Shown: piece by piece, positions 26,576 to 36,644 of the stretch
Layout: every line of letters begins with the position of its first letter
Position numbering within the stretch: the stretch's first letter is position 1
Assembly: GCF_021290965.1 (NCBI RefSeq)
Contig: NZ_JAJOYT010000005.1
Location: 124,001 to 188,000, forward strand
Length of the DNA stretch: 64,000 nucleotides
Source of the DNA: Rheinheimera faecalis
GTDB lineage: Bacteria > Pseudomonadota > Gammaproteobacteria > Enterobacterales > Alteromonadaceae
Direction of reading: 5' to 3'
Translations under genes and position numbers: made by a program
Notes under the pieces: model-generated
What the model was told of the DNA's origin: nothing
Database searches by the model: none
The model's input: the letters and a program-made list of their open reading frames with translations, nothing else

Positions 26576-28234
26576 ATGAAAGGCGCAGAACTGGTTATCA
26601 AGCTGCTGGAGCAAAAGGGAGTCGAACATATCTTCGGCTATCCTGGCGGAGCTATTATGCCAATCTACGACGCGCTGTATCAGAGCAAAGTCAAACACTA
26701 CCTGTGCCGTCATGAACAGGGTGGGGCTTTTTCTGCCATAGGTTATGCCCGCAGTTCAGGCAAAGTTGGCGTTTGTATGGCCACCTCAGGCCCTGGTGCG
26801 ACTAACCTGATCACTTCCTTAGCCGACGCTTTATTAGACTCAGTGCCTTTAGTGGCCATCACAGGTCAGGTATCTCAAGCCGTAATGGGCACAGATGCGT
26901 TTCAGGAAGTAGACGTTTTAGGTTTAAGCCTGGCTGTGACTAAACACAGCTTTATGGTGACAGACGTGACTGAACTGGAACACACCTTAAACGAAGCCTT
27001 TGAATTGGCGATGTCAGGTCGTCCTGGCCCGGTCTTGGTGGATATTCCTAAAGACGTGCAACTGGCCGAAGTGCAGTTTAAGCCCCGTTTAGTTGAAGAT
27101 GCTGCTTCCGCTCAGCAGCAGTTTTTACCAGCTGCAGCTTTAGATCAGGCACGTTTATTAATCCAAAACGCCAAACGCCCAATCGCTTACATTGGCGGTG
27201 GTGTGCATATGGCCGATGCAGTAACGCAGTTGCAGGACTTTTTAGCCACTAGCCCTATGCCTTCGGTGACCACTTTAAAAGCTATGGGTACGGTGCCGCC
27301 ATCTAATGCCTATTACTTAGGCATGTTAGGTATGCACGGCACTCAGGCCGCCAATCATGCGGTGCAGCAATGCGATTTGTTAATCTGTTTAGGTGCCCGT
27401 TTTGACGACAGGGTGACAGGCAAACTGGCCGCTTTTGCACCGGATGCCAAAGTGATCCATATCGATATAGACCCGGCCGAGCTGCACAAATTACGCCGCG
27501 CTGAGTGCGCCATGATAGGTGATTTACGTCAGTTGTTGCCTGCGATGTCAGTACCCACTCACTGCGAAGACTGGTTAAAACATTGCCTGAACATGAAACA
27601 GCAACACGGCTGGCGTTATGACCATCCGGGTGAGCGTATCTTCGCGCCTTTAATGCTGAAACAGTTAAGCGAACGTATGCCGGACAACGCCGTGGTGTGT
27701 TGTGACGTAGGCCAACATCAAATGTGGGTGGCTCAGCATATGAGTTTTAGTCATCCACGTAATCATTTAAGCAGTGGTGGTTTAGGCACTATGGGTTTTG
27801 GTTTACCAGCCGCCATAGGTGCACAGTTAGCCAGACCAAAAGATACAGTAGTCACAGTCAGCGGCGACGGCTCTTTTATGATGAATGTGCAGGAACTGGG
27901 CACCATCAAGCGTTTCCGTCTGCCGGTGAAGATTGTCATAGTTGATAACCAGCGTTTAGGCATGGTGAAACAATGGCAGGAGCTGTTTTTTAACGAACGC
28001 TACAGCGAAACCGATTTATCCGACAACCCGGATTTTGTCTCTTTAGCTGCTGCTTTTGCCATACCAGGCCATAGCATCAGCCGTAAAGATGAAGTGTTAC
28101 CAGCGCTGGAAGCCATGTTCACCTGGCCAGGCCCATACTTATTGCACGTTCGAATAGATGAAACAGACAACGTCTGGCCCTTAGTACCGCCAGGAGCAGC
28201 CAATCAGGATATGTTAACGGAGAAAGCGCTATGA
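26576..28234 (+). CDS. ilvG: Acetolactate synthase large subunit IlvG
   Basis: 552 residues from the ATG at 26576 (GGGA ribosome site), matching the E. coli IlvG start; the ATG four codons earlier overlaps the ribosome site. The enzyme uses thiamine diphosphate, Mg and FAD to condense pyruvate with pyruvate or 2-oxobutyrate, the first common step to valine, leucine and isoleucine. [26 protein letters not shown] (with the catalytic Glu), and the ThDP motif [16 protein letters not shown]...NQRLGM are intact. The frame is unbroken, unlike the E. coli K-12 frameshift. It overlaps ilvM by four bases. Confidence 0.96.
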   Translation: MKGAELVIKLLEQKGVEHIFGYPGGAIMPIYDALYQSKVKHYLCRHEQGGAFSAIGYARSSGKVGVCMATSGPGATNLITSLADALLDSVPLVAITGQVSQAVMGTDAFQEVDVLGLSLAVTKHSFMVTDVTELEHTLNEAFELAMSGRPGPVLVDIPKDVQLAEVQFKPRLVEDAASAQQQFLPAAALDQARLLIQNAKRPIAYIGGGVHMADAVTQLQDFLATSPMPSVTTLKAMGTVPPSNAYYLGMLGMHGTQAANHAVQQCDLLICLGARFDDRVTGKLAAFAPDAKVIHIDIDPAELHKLRRAECAMIGDLRQLLPAMSVPTHCEDWLKHCLNMKQQHGWRYDHPGERIFAPLMLKQLSERMPDNAVVCCDVGQHQMWVAQHMSFSHPRNHLSSGGLGTMGFGLPAAIGAQLARPKDTVVTVSGDGSFMMNVQELGTIKRFRLPVKIVIVDNQRLGMVKQWQELFFNERYSETDLSDNPDFVSLAAAFAIPGHSISRKDEVLPALEAMFTWPGPYLLHVRIDETDNVWPLVPPGAANQDMLTEKAL

Positions 28235-28500
28235 ACCATGTATTAACCATCCAGACTAAAAACCAACCTGTGGTATTAGAGCGGTTATTGCAGGTCACCC
28301 GTTACCGTGGCTTTGAAGTGGCCGGTATGGAAATGAAACCAATGGCCGATTTCAGCGGCTTGCTTGTGACTTTGTCTATCGTTAGCGACAAACCTATCAG
28401 CCTGCTGACCAATCAGTTAAACAAGTTATACGATATCGAATATCTGGATTGTGTTGAGTCTGAACGAACACAAGCCGAAGCAGGATCAATGCGGGCTTAA
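28231..28500 (+). CDS. ilvM: Acetolactate synthase small subunit IlvM
   Basis: 89 residues, an ACT-domain regulatory subunit of the AHAS II type (E. coli IlvM has 87). It activates IlvG and shapes its response to amino acids. [16 protein letters not shown] and the [12 protein letters not shown] end are typical. The ATGA overlap with ilvG couples their translation, which suits equal subunit supply. Confidence 0.93.
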   Translation: MNHVLTIQTKNQPVVLERLLQVTRYRGFEVAGMEMKPMADFSGLLVTLSIVSDKPISLLTNQLNKLYDIEYLDCVESERTQAEAGSMRA

Positions 28501-28524
28501 GCCGCTAAACTTAAGACAAATTAA

Positions 28525-28545
28525 AAATGGGGTCAGACCCCATTT
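28525..28545 (+). terminator. Small hairpin between ilvM and ilvD (GGGTCAG type)
   Basis: AAATGGGG and CCCCATTT pair around TCAGA. It has an A tract before it and a T-poor end, so it may cause partial termination inside the operon or mark an mRNA processing point. Fourth copy of the GGGTCAG hairpin family in this window. Confidence 0.55.
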
Positions 28546-28657
28546 AACTAAACATAATTAATTTACCCCGAAGTGAAGCCGCAGCCAGGCGAAAAAGCTC
28601 AACAACGCTGCGGTTCCAAGTACGCAGGGGAACCAAACAAATTGGAGTAATAAAGAG

Positions 28658-30511
28658 ATGCCAAAGCTTAGATCCGCTACTACCACTGAAGGCCGCAATA
28701 TGGCGGGAGCCCGTGCTTTATGGCGTGCCACAGGGGTAAAAGATACCGACTTTGGCAAACCTATTATTGCCGTAGTGAACTCCTTCACCCAGTTTGTGCC
28801 TGGCCATGTGCATTTACGCGATTTAGGCAAACTGGTGGCTGAAGCTATTGAAGAAGCGGGTGGTATCGCCAAAGAATTTAATACCATCGCCATAGACGAC
28901 GGCATCGCCATGGGCCACGGCGGTATGTTGTATAGCCTGCCGTCCCGCGAAATCATTGCCGATTCGGTGGAATATATGGTCAACGGCCACTGCGCCGACG
29001 CTATGGTCTGTATTTCCAACTGCGACAAAATCACCCCAGGCATGTTAATGGCGGCCCTTCGCTTAAATATCCCGGCCATTTTTGTTTCTGGTGGCCCTAT
29101 GGAAGCAGGCAAAACCAAACTGTCGGACCAAATTATCAAGCTGGATTTAGTCGACGCTATGGTGTCGGCCGCTAACCCGAACGTCAGCGATGAAGACAGC
29201 GAAAAAATTGAACGTAGCGCCTGCCCAACCTGTGGCTCTTGCTCTGGTATGTTTACCGCCAACTCAATGAACTGTTTGGTTGAAGCTTTAGGTTTAGGCC
29301 AACCTGGCAATGGCTCTATGCTGGCGACTCACAGTGACCGTAAAGCGCTGTTTATCAGTGCTGGTGAGCGCATTATGGACTTATGCAACCGCTGGTATAA
29401 AAACAACGACGCCAGCGCTTTGCCACGTAATATCGCCAATAAAACCGCCTTCGAAAACGCCATGATGCTGGATATCGCCATGGGTGGTTCTACCAATACA
29501 GTGCTGCATTTACTGGCCGCCGCTATTGAAGCCGAAGTCGATTTTGGCATGAACGACATCGACCGTTTGTCGCGCATAGTGCCGCATTTATCCAAAGTGG
29601 CACCGAGCACTCAGAAATACCATATGGAAGACGTACACCGCGCCGGTGGTGTGATTGCGATATTAGGCGAGCTGCTGCGCGCCGGTTTATTAAACCCCGA
29701 CACGCCTCATGTCGCAGGCAGCTCTTTAGGTGATGTGATCAACCGCTTTGATATCACCTTAACCAAAGATCAACAGGTGCTGGATTTCTTCCGTGCTGGC
29801 CCTGCTGGTATCCGCACCACTAAAGCCTTTTCGCAAAGCTGCCGTTACCCAACATTGGACGACGACCGCGCTGAAGGTTGTATCCGCAGCAAAGAAAACG
29901 CCTATTCACAAGACGGCGGTTTGGCTGTGCTGTACGGCAACATAGCGCCAAACGGCTGTATTGTTAAAACCGCTGGTGTGGAAAAAGAAAACCTGGTGTT
30001 TAACGGCCGCGCCCGTATTTTCGAAAGCCAGGACAGCTCAGTTGAAGCCATTCTGGCAGGAAAGATTGTTGCAGGCGACGTAGTGATCATTCGCTACGAA
30101 GGGCCAAAAGGCGGCCCTGGTATGCAGGAAATGTTGTATCCAACCAGCTACTTAAAGTCTATGGGCTTAGGCAAAGCCTGCGCCTTAATCACAGACGGCC
30201 GTTTCTCGGGTGGTACTTCGGGTTTATCTATAGGTCATGTATCACCAGAAGCCGCCAGCGGCGGCGCTATTGGCCTGGTTGAAGAAGGCGACGCCATTGC
30301 CATTGATATTCCAAACCGCAGCATCGCTATTGGTGTGAGTGACACCGTATTAGCAGAGCGCCGCGCCGCTATGGAAGCCAAAGGCAAACTGGCCTGGAAA
30401 CCTGTTGACCGCGTGCGTTCCGTCAGCCCGGCGTTAAAAGCCTACGCTATGCTGGCAAGCAGTGCCGATAAAGGCGCAGTACGTGATCTGAGTAAATTGG
30501 AAGACCTATGA
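28658..30511 (+). CDS. ilvD: Dihydroxy-acid dehydratase IlvD
   Basis: 617 residues, as in E. coli (616). It dehydrates 2,3-dihydroxy-3-methylbutanoate/-pentanoate to the 2-oxo acids in valine and isoleucine synthesis and carries an oxygen-sensitive iron-sulfur cluster; the Cys ligands are in [10 protein letters not shown] and [16 protein letters not shown]. The C-terminal [20 protein letters not shown] block is intact. GGAG lies upstream of the ATG. It is 157 bases after ilvM and overlaps ilvA by four bases. Confidence 0.97.
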   Translation: MPKLRSATTTEGRNMAGARALWRATGVKDTDFGKPIIAVVNSFTQFVPGHVHLRDLGKLVAEAIEEAGGIAKEFNTIAIDDGIAMGHGGMLYSLPSREIIADSVEYMVNGHCADAMVCISNCDKITPGMLMAALRLNIPAIFVSGGPMEAGKTKLSDQIIKLDLVDAMVSAANPNVSDEDSEKIERSACPTCGSCSGMFTANSMNCLVEALGLGQPGNGSMLATHSDRKALFISAGERIMDLCNRWYKNNDASALPRNIANKTAFENAMMLDIAMGGSTNTVLHLLAAAIEAEVDFGMNDIDRLSRIVPHLSKVAPSTQKYHMEDVHRAGGVIAILGELLRAGLLNPDTPHVAGSSLGDVINRFDITLTKDQQVLDFFRAGPAGIRTTKAFSQSCRYPTLDDDRAEGCIRSKENAYSQDGGLAVLYGNIAPNGCIVKTAGVEKENLVFNGRARIFESQDSSVEAILAGKIVAGDVVIIRYEGPKGGPGMQEMLYPTSYLKSMGLGKACALITDGRFSGGTSGLSIGHVSPEAASGGAIGLVEEGDAIAIDIPNRSIAIGVSDTVLAERRAAMEAKGKLAWKPVDRVRSVSPALKAYAMLASSADKGAVRDLSKLEDL

Positions 30512-32106
30512 GTGCTGTGCAACATCCTGTAAAAGACGCTGTTAAAGAGCAAGGCAAAACTGCATCCGACTGGCAGCGCCCTGCACCAAACCCAGGCCTG
30601 ATGCAGCAGTATTTGCGGGAAATTTTATTGTCGCCCGTGTATCAGGCCGCGATAGAAACTCCGCTGCAGGCTATGCCAAAACTCAGCCAGCGTATTGGTC
30701 AGCATGTGCTGTTAAAACGTGAAGATATGCAGCCTGTGTATTCCTTTAAGCTGCGTGGCGCTTTTCATAAATTGCATAAAGTGCGCGAGCAGAACCCAGG
30801 TGGAAACGTCGTTTGTGCATCGGCCGGCAATCATGCTCAGGGCGTGGCTTTATCCGCCAGCAAACTGGGCCTGAACGCCACTATTGTGATGCCTATCACC
30901 ACACCGGAAATTAAAGTAGCAGCAGTTAAAGCCCTTGGCGGCAAAGTGCTGCTGCACGGCACCGCCTTTGACGAAGCCAATAAGTTCGCCATTGAGTTAT
31001 CCCAGACGCAGGGCGCCACTTATATTCCACCTTTTGACGATGCCGACGTCATCGCAGGTCAGGGCACAGTCGCCAAAGAACTATTAAGCCAACATAACAA
31101 ACTGGACGCGGTCTTTATTCCGGTCGGCGGCGGTGGCTTATTGGCCGGTATGGCGGTGTATATCAAAGCCGTGATGCCGGGCGTCAAAGTAATAGGCGTA
31201 GAGCCAGACGACGCCGCCTGCTTAAAAGCAGCAATGGACGCGGGCGAACCTGTCACTTTAGACAGAGTAGGGCTATTTGCCGACGGTGTGGCGGTAAAAC
31301 GTATAGGCAACGAGACCTTCAAACTGGCGCATTTATACTGCGACGATGTGATCACAGTCTCCAGCGACGAAATTTGTGCCGCCATCAAAGATATCTTTGA
31401 CGACCTGCGAGCCGTAGCAGAACCTGCTGGTGCTTTGGCTTTAGCTGGCCTGAAAAAATATGCTGCAACCGCTACTCAAACTGAAAACCTCAGCGCAGTG
31501 CTGAGTGGCGCTAACCTGAACTTCGACACCTTACGTTATGTGTCGGAGCGCTGCGAACTGGGCGAGAAAAAAGAAGCGGTCTTTGCAGTCACTATTCCGG
31601 AAGAAAAAGGCAGCTTCCGCCGTTTCTGCCAAACCTTAGGCGGCCGCGCCATCACCGAATTTAACTACCGCTACGCCAGCGACAACAAAGCCCATATTTT
31701 TGTTGGCATCAAACTACGCCACGGCGCAGAAGAACTGCAACAGGTGAATCAAGCCTTATCAGCAGCAGGCTACGACTATCAGGACTTATCCGACGACGAA
31801 CTGGCCAAACTACACGTACGCCATATGGTCGGCGGTATGCCACCACGTTTAGTGCAAGAGCAGGTCTATCAGTTCAACTTCCCGGAATACCCAGGCGCGC
31901 TAATGAACTTCCTCAACACCCTAGGCGAAAAATGGAATATCACCTTATTCCACTACCGCAACCACGGCGCTGCGACTGGTGATGTATTGGCAGGGTTTGA
32001 GATTGCTGATCATACGGAAATTGCTGAACATTTAGATACTTTGGGTTATGAGTATCGGCTGGTGACCAGCAATGGGGCTTATAAAGTGTTTTTGACGGCG
32101 GGGTGA
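30508..32106 (+). CDS. ilvA: Threonine dehydratase IlvA, biosynthetic
   Basis: 532 residues. PLP enzyme that converts threonine to 2-oxobutyrate, the committed step to isoleucine. The PLP lysine is in [14 protein letters not shown], and the phosphate-binding glycine loop is [10 protein letters not shown]. The two C-terminal ACT-like regulatory domains (from about residue 350: [16 protein letters not shown] and [16 protein letters not shown]) show that it is the isoleucine-inhibited biosynthetic form. An ATGA overlap joins it to ilvD. It is the last gene of the operon; an accessory island follows instead of ilvC or ilvE. Confidence 0.97.
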   Translation: MSAVQHPVKDAVKEQGKTASDWQRPAPNPGLMQQYLREILLSPVYQAAIETPLQAMPKLSQRIGQHVLLKREDMQPVYSFKLRGAFHKLHKVREQNPGGNVVCASAGNHAQGVALSASKLGLNATIVMPITTPEIKVAAVKALGGKVLLHGTAFDEANKFAIELSQTQGATYIPPFDDADVIAGQGTVAKELLSQHNKLDAVFIPVGGGGLLAGMAVYIKAVMPGVKVIGVEPDDAACLKAAMDAGEPVTLDRVGLFADGVAVKRIGNETFKLAHLYCDDVITVSSDEICAAIKDIFDDLRAVAEPAGALALAGLKKYAATATQTENLSAVLSGANLNFDTLRYVSERCELGEKKEAVFAVTIPEEKGSFRRFCQTLGGRAITEFNYRYASDNKAHIFVGIKLRHGAEELQQVNQALSAAGYDYQDLSDDELAKLHVRHMVGGMPPRLVQEQVYQFNFPEYPGALMNFLNTLGEKWNITLFHYRNHGAATGDVLAGFEIADHTEIAEHLDTLGYEYRLVTSNGAYKVFLTAG

Positions 32107-32190
32107 AGATCGGGCTATTGTTCGATTAATGGGCTTCAGGCAACTATAGAACTGCTGATTCTATTCCTCGTTGCAAGTCGACCACACAGG

Positions 32191-32224
32191 AGCTAATTAA
32201 CGCTTAGAACTGCGTTAATTAGCT
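32191..32224. repeat. Perfect 13-bp palindrome at the island's left edge
   Basis: AGCTAATTAACGC and GCGTTAATTAGCT flank an 8-base spacer. No T run follows on either side. It sits between ilvA and the stop of the first leftward accessory gene. It could be a recombination or protein-binding site, or an mRNA end structure for the leftward operon. Confidence 0.6.
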
Positions 32225-32281
32225 GTCCATTTAATATGTATTCTTGGTGGAGTCGATTCATTTTGAACATGATCGAAACGG

Positions 32282-33544
32282 CTATCTGAAAGGCGATAGA
32301 TCAATTTGCCATCTTTGCAAAGTCTTGGCTCGACGCTCTGCTGTATCTTGACTTAAGGTTTTGCATGTCTCAATTAAAAACTGTGTTGCAGTATTGGGAT
32401 CCAGCTCAGATATCTTAGTTACACCTGCCCACTTAAGCCAAGCCCAACCGCAAGCACTGCTTTCAAACCGTATCGCTGTTACCTTCATCCTTTGACTGTG
32501 ATCTAATGCGATAAACTGATAACCAACAGAATTTATTGCATTAGAACTCGAAAGTAATCCTAACACTCTTGCTGCATGAAGGTAATATGCGACTTGCCGT
32601 TCAGTTGTTAACCCTAATGACTCAGGAGTGACAAAATCACCTTTACTTTTGATTTCTATAATAGAAAAAACTTTGTGTAGGTCATTTGCTTGTGGGACAT
32701 CTAGGCTTGATACATAGCTTGCCGACGCAGCCTTCAATATAGCTAGAGTTTCGTTTGCCTTTTCTTCCGTTATATTTAGTTCTGCTTCAAATTTGTTTTC
32801 GAGGCCAAACTGTATTTTCACTTTTCCGTCAACGATTTCTTCCAGGAATCGTTCTGCAGCAGATATGTCAATATTTAGAGATACGAGATCTTCATATGGT
32901 GCTGACGAGTTATTAAGAATATTGAATATAGTCTTTATGACAGGCAGGCATTGCTCTATCTGAGGTGATCTTAGCCTAAGAATAAATGAGCCGGTTCTCG
33001 CATCAATAGGCGTTATATATTTTCCAGATATATCCAAACTTCTCAATACAGAATTATATAGTTGAGAAAATGCGTCTGATACCTTGCCTACAGTACTTAG
33101 CTTGGGTTTTTCTCTATTTTGTTGACTTTTTATGTACAGTTCAGAAGTTTGTTGTGCTTCTATCTGGTGAGTGACAACTCTTTTTCCGTCAATAAAATAA
33201 TCATGAGGTGGTAATATATCCTCTGTCATTTTTACTAATGGAACTTCATTGAGTTCAGATGACAAAGAGCTATCGAAAAAAGTTTTGACTCTAAAAATAT
33301 AATCACTTGGATATGTATAAATATCGCGTAGTTTTATTTTTGATAATTCAAGCTCTATGAGTCGATCTTGGTCGATAGATGAATACAACCATTCATCGTA
33401 TTCATCAGTTGAATCTATCCAAAAAGATATGAAATGGTTACCTGTCCCATTTACCGCAAGAAATAACTTTGGTCCGTCATAAAACTCATAAACTGACTTT
33501 ATCGTCAGTTTTCCGAAGTATGGAGTGTTAGGCAATATGCTCAT
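32282..33544 (-). CDS. DUF6575-like protein, putative effector of a methyltransferase-linked cassette
   Basis: 420 residues, third gene of a leftward three-gene set. The N-terminal 80 residues (VYEFYDGPKLFLAVNGTG, FWIDSTDEYDEWLYSSI) resemble what I remember as DUF6575; this was not checked. The C-terminus (WAGVTKISELDP, SQDTAERRAKTLQRW) looks like a winged-helix tail seen in restriction- and defence-linked proteins. The middle has no recognised motif and I see no clear PD-(D/E)xK nuclease site. GGAG lies six bases before the ATG, which follows the stop of the previous gene directly. Base composition is AT-rich compared with the ilv genes, which suggests transfer. A restriction or antiphage role is inference from context. 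Confidence 0.6.
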   Translation of the reverse strand: MSILPNTPYFGKLTIKSVYEFYDGPKLFLAVNGTGNHFISFWIDSTDEYDEWLYSSIDQDRLIELELSKIKLRDIYTYPSDYIFRVKTFFDSSLSSELNEVPLVKMTEDILPPHDYFIDGKRVVTHQIEAQQTSELYIKSQQNREKPKLSTVGKVSDAFSQLYNSVLRSLDISGKYITPIDARTGSFILRLRSPQIEQCLPVIKTIFNILNNSSAPYEDLVSLNIDISAAERFLEEIVDGKVKIQFGLENKFEAELNITEEKANETLAILKAASASYVSSLDVPQANDLHKVFSIIEIKSKGDFVTPESLGLTTERQVAYYLHAARVLGLLSSSNAINSVGYQFIALDHSQRMKVTAIRFESSACGWAWLKWAGVTKISELDPNTATQFLIETCKTLSQDTAERRAKTLQRWQIDLSPFR

Positions 33545-33925
33545 TTATGACTCCATGACCACAAAAACCATCTGTGGTAGGGCACTTAATTTATACCAGA
33601 CAGTGAAATGGCTTGGTTCAAAAGTTTGTTTCATTTTTCCTAGCTCAGGGAACAACTCGCCCTTGGCAATATGCTTGTTTCTTAACTTTGGGAACAATCT
33701 CTTTTTTCTCTTAATATCATCTAATTGAGCAAAGTGAGATGTTCCGCAAGCATTGATAAATTCTGACTCTGATGTGTATTTCCTTTTCGCAAACTCTTCG
33801 CAAGTAGACTTAAAGTCTGATCTTTCTGGTGGGTTGTTATCAACCAGTCGAAAAGATAAACCTGAGGCGGGGGTTGCATCTACAGGAGGTGTGTTATCAG
33901 GAAAGTAATCAGGCCATTCACTCAT
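33545..33925 (-). CDS. Small unknown protein of the methyltransferase cassette
   Basis: 126 residues, no signal peptide or membrane segment, family not recognised. The N-terminal third is Pro-rich (FPDNTPPVDATPASG), and the middle is basic (DIKRKKRLFPKLRNKH). Its TAA stop is directly followed by the ATG of the 420-residue gene, so the two products are probably made together, for example as partners or as an antitoxin-like or specificity component with its effector. The methyltransferase gene is 45 bases upstream. Confidence 0.6.
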   Translation of the reverse strand: MSEWPDYFPDNTPPVDATPASGLSFRLVDNNPPERSDFKSTCEEFAKRKYTSESEFINACGTSHFAQLDDIKRKKRLFPKLRNKHIAKGELFPELGKMKQTFEPSHFTVWYKLSALPQMVFVVMES

Positions 33926-33970
33926 CTAAGTCATCCATTTACCTATATTGAATACCATCTTTATATCAAA

Positions 33971-34681
33971 TCAAACTTGATTACACAACGAGTTCAGTCT
34001 ATCCAAAGTTATGCGCAGTGAGTCTTCTGAAATATCATTTCCATAGAAGTTTCTTGATAATGATAATGCGGATACCCCTACCGAACCTGAACCCATGAAC
34101 GGATCACAAACTACCTCGTTTTCCTGCGTGCTCTGCTTGATAAGTATATCCATCAACGCTACGGGCTTTTCAGTCGGATAACCATTATAGACTCTAGGTA
34201 CCTCTAAGATATCTGGTACACCCAAGTTATTCAGTTTTCTTTTACCTTTCTCGAAAAAAAGAACGAACTCATATCTGGACCTATAGTGATACCCCATCCC
34301 TATTCTTTTTTTATCCCATATGATGGGCTTCCAAAATTTAAATCCGCATTTTTCTGCTAGGGGTTTTGCAAAGAAAGCAGTCTCTTGATCACATAAAAGA
34401 TAAAAATGAGAGTTTTTTCTTAGTACTCGGTAAATTTCAGAAAACAATTCTTCAAATCTTGAGTTTGGGAATATTTGAAACCACTGATTACTTGAGCTTT
34501 TACTTTCCTTTAACCTTGTTGTTGTCCCTATCTTTCTGTGCTTTTCTAAAGATTCATATGCGGGATCAGTTATAACCAGATCGACACTATCACTATCCAG
34601 TGATTTTAAAAAATCAACAGCATCATTTTGGCTAATTATGAGGTCTTTTGATGAGTCTTTATTTATCAAAGTTATAGCCAT
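33971..34681 (-). CDS. DNA adenine/cytosine-N4 methyltransferase, beta-class
   Basis: 236 residues. Motif IV is DPAY (in DLVITDPAYESLEKHR, about residues 34-50) and comes before motif I, CDPFMGSGSVGVSAL (about 190-205), the order of beta-class N4/N6 methyltransferases (N6_N4_Mtase family). DPAY instead of the commoner DPPY is an accepted variant in small, often phage-type or orphan enzymes. The target-recognition part is short. It transfers methyl from SAM to an amino group on DNA. It is the first gene of a leftward set with the 126- and 420-residue proteins; protection of self DNA for that pair is a reasonable inference. Confidence 0.85.
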   Translation of the reverse strand: MAITLINKDSSKDLIISQNDAVDFLKSLDSDSVDLVITDPAYESLEKHRKIGTTTRLKESKSSSNQWFQIFPNSRFEELFSEIYRVLRKNSHFYLLCDQETAFFAKPLAEKCGFKFWKPIIWDKKRIGMGYHYRSRYEFVLFFEKGKRKLNNLGVPDILEVPRVYNGYPTEKPVALMDILIKQSTQENEVVCDPFMGSGSVGVSALSLSRNFYGNDISEDSLRITLDRLNSLCNQV

Positions 34682-34783
34682 TCACTGTATAAGAATACAG
34701 CATTTTATAGGTAAATTGATCCTAGGGCAATTAGTTAATAAGAACAAAGCAAAATCTGTTTCAGGTCTTACCCTATGCCCATG

Positions 34784-34897
34784 CTATAAAGCAACTCCAT
34801 CCGTCACTTTGACTAATTCTTTAAAAAACTTAATAGCCTTTTGTACTTCGTCTCGTTTGACTAAAAGCGAGACCTTGGCGTCGATATTATTGTCACT
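34784..34897 (-). pseudogene. C-terminal remnant of a second HEPN gene
   Basis: Read leftwards, a 37-codon stretch ending at TAG (34784-34786) encodes LVKRDEVQKAIKFFKELV followed by KVTDGVAL. It aligns without gaps to the C-terminus of the intact HEPN gene at 36072 (LVKREELDKAMHFFKELV, then RVTDKAA), with 17 identities in 25 residues. An in-frame stop lies right before it and no start is available. It is therefore the tail of a decayed or recombined paralogue, lying downstream of the lipoprotein gene just as the intact copy lies upstream. Confidence 0.75.
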
Positions 34898-34917
34898 CTA
34901 AACAACCTAAGCCCGCT

Positions 34918-36069
34918 TTAAAGTGACTCATTTTTCAGAGCCTGATTTTCTGCTTCGCATGCTTTGCTGTTCGTGAAGGTATATTCCAAAGAGATAGTAC
35001 CCGTCTCCGTGTCTTCGGCGTTTGCTGCAATAGCAACTGAGCTAATATCATTGGGGAGTTTCAGGCTTTCCTTACTGTCCCAAGTTGTGATGAAATATCG
35101 TTCATTCTTAGCCAGCCCATTCATCCAGTCTTTTGGAGCATTCCAAATGCTGCCGGGCAACAGTAGGTCGGTTTTAACGCCTTTGCCGTATTTGTCGCTA
35201 AGTACTTTCTCCAGTTCGTTAAACTTTGATTTGAGAAAGTAACCCATCGAATCTGTTGGAATATCTTTGCTAATAGCCTTAACCCAACATAAACCTGAGT
35301 TTTTGCCAAATTCCAATACGTATTGTTCGAAGTCTTCGTGTGGGCTAGGTACCGGGTCAACAAAAAATTTACCCGTAACCACTTTAGTTAGTGTTGTACC
35401 AAAAGCCTCTTCTGGTATGCCCATGCTGAGTCCAAAAGGCCCGTCGGAAGCAGGGACCAGAGAGATGGCTGATGGCTCTGAGTGCTCAGCTTTAGTCGAA
35501 GTGGTGTCAGACGACTTAACGTTAGTGCCCAGATCATTGATATACAGTCCATATTTCGCCAACGACTTGCGGTATTCCAGCATAGTGATAGCGTTTTCTT
35601 GTGTTGCAACATTGGCTTGTTTCAGCGCAAACAAAAGACCAGCTGAATATTGGGCTGCTTCCTCTTTCGCATTTTTTAATTTGCCTGCTGCAATGTTGAG
35701 ATCTTCATCAATGCTGTCCACCAATGTCTGGTCTATTTCTGAAACTATTGGTTTGATTGTAAAGTCAGCCCCAGTTTCAAGGCTGGCTATTCTTTGGACA
35801 AATAGCTCTTTGTTTAATTTGAGTACTTCTAACCTCTGGTTTTTCAGAGTTCCAATTAAACCGCCTTTGCCAAGACTTTGGTCTTGCTCCAGAGCGGACA
35901 GGTCGGATTCGATCCTGCTTAACTCAGATTTGAGAGCTTCAACAGTTTTAAGCTCTTCCTCAGATAGCTGTTTATCGAAAAAACAACCGGCTAATAAAGT
36001 GCTACATAACAGAACTGTGGATAGCTTCAGCTTCATTCCTTTGATCATGGGTTTACCGTGGTTGTCCAT
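34918..36069 (-). CDS. Coiled-coil lipoprotein next to HEPN gene
   Basis: 383 residues if started at 36069; in-frame ATGs at 36048 and 36036 are alternatives and none has a clear ribosome site, so coupling to the preceding gene (stop two bases away) is likely. The signal peptide (MKLKLSTVLLCSTLLAGC, lipobox LAGC) makes it a lipoprotein. Residues about 35-165 are predicted helical with heptads (SEEELKTVEALKSELSRIES), the C-terminal half is compact with FGLSMGIPEEAFG and has no family I recognise. Pairing with a HEPN gene and flanking by a second HEPN fragment suggests a mobile two-gene unit. Confidence 0.6.
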   Translation of the reverse strand: MDNHGKPMIKGMKLKLSTVLLCSTLLAGCFFDKQLSEEELKTVEALKSELSRIESDLSALEQDQSLGKGGLIGTLKNQRLEVLKLNKELFVQRIASLETGADFTIKPIVSEIDQTLVDSIDEDLNIAAGKLKNAKEEAAQYSAGLLFALKQANVATQENAITMLEYRKSLAKYGLYINDLGTNVKSSDTTSTKAEHSEPSAISLVPASDGPFGLSMGIPEEAFGTTLTKVVTGKFFVDPVPSPHEDFEQYVLEFGKNSGLCWVKAISKDIPTDSMGYFLKSKFNELEKVLSDKYGKGVKTDLLLPGSIWNAPKDWMNGLAKNERYFITTWDSKESLKLPNDISSVAIAANAEDTETGTISLEYTFTNSKACEAENQALKNESL

Positions 36070-36071
36070 TG

Positions 36072-36626
36072 TTAAATAGTGAGTGCTGGAGCTGGTTGTG
36101 TTGCGGCCTTGTCAGTCACTCTGACCAGCTCTTTAAAAAAGTGCATGGCTTTATCCAGCTCTTCCCGTTTGACTAAATGCGGAGTTTTTGGGTCATCGTT
36201 TTGGCGGCCATGGTGTACTACATCGCCGCGTTTGCTCAACCAGGCGTTAAGTTGCATACGGGCATCTTCAGGTTCCACATTATTCCAGTGCCAAAACTCT
36301 GTTAAGTTACGCTGCAAATAGTCCTCGCTCAGATGTTTTACCTTGTCTGAGGTAGGGTTATGTAGTTGATTAATTTCTTTATGTAACTTTTTCAGAATGA
36401 AATCGCCTGCATAACTACCTTGTATGCCACAGATCTTTTTCTCTACCAATTCCAGCAGAAGGGATTCGATATAAGTTTCCCATGCCGTCAGCGTCATAAT
36501 AAGCGCAGCACGTTTTAAAACTTCATTGGGTTGTCGTTCTTGCTGAGGTAGTTTATCGAACAGCACAAGCAAGCGCTCGGCGTCGGCGATAGCGGTTTCA
36601 AAAGCTTGATAGGAGGTTGATGCCAT
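36072..36626 (-). CDS. RiboL-PSP-HEPN-type putative ribonuclease
   Basis: 184 residues from the ATG at 36626, preceded by AAAGGA; six more codons exist upstream without a ribosome site. All-helical. The early helix LTAWETYIESLLLEL and the late motif RGDVVHHG (an Rx4H HEPN active-site pattern) fit the MAE_28990/RiboL-PSP HEPN group. HEPN proteins with this motif are metal-independent RNases found in toxin-antitoxin and abortive-infection systems. Its neighbour is a lipoprotein rather than a known antitoxin, so the role is open. A truncated paralogue is at 34784. Confidence 0.7.
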   Translation of the reverse strand: MASTSYQAFETAIADAERLLVLFDKLPQQERQPNEVLKRAALIMTLTAWETYIESLLLELVEKKICGIQGSYAGDFILKKLHKEINQLHNPTSDKVKHLSEDYLQRNLTEFWHWNNVEPEDARMQLNAWLSKRGDVVHHGRQNDDPKTPHLVKREELDKAMHFFKELVRVTDKAATQPAPALTI

Positions 36627-36644
36627 GACGTCCTTTCCCGGCAA

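Noticed and set aside
28558-29310. 250-codon antisense frame over ilvD
   Set aside because: It mirrors the codon pattern of ilvD and has no ribosome site or recognisable product.
32191-32224. Integron attC site
   Set aside because: The arms do not fit the RYYYAAC/GTTRRRY core sites and no integrase is present.
35267-36079. 270-codon rightward frame over the lipoprotein gene
   Set aside because: Shadow of the leftward lipoprotein gene, which has a signal peptide and coupling to its neighbour.
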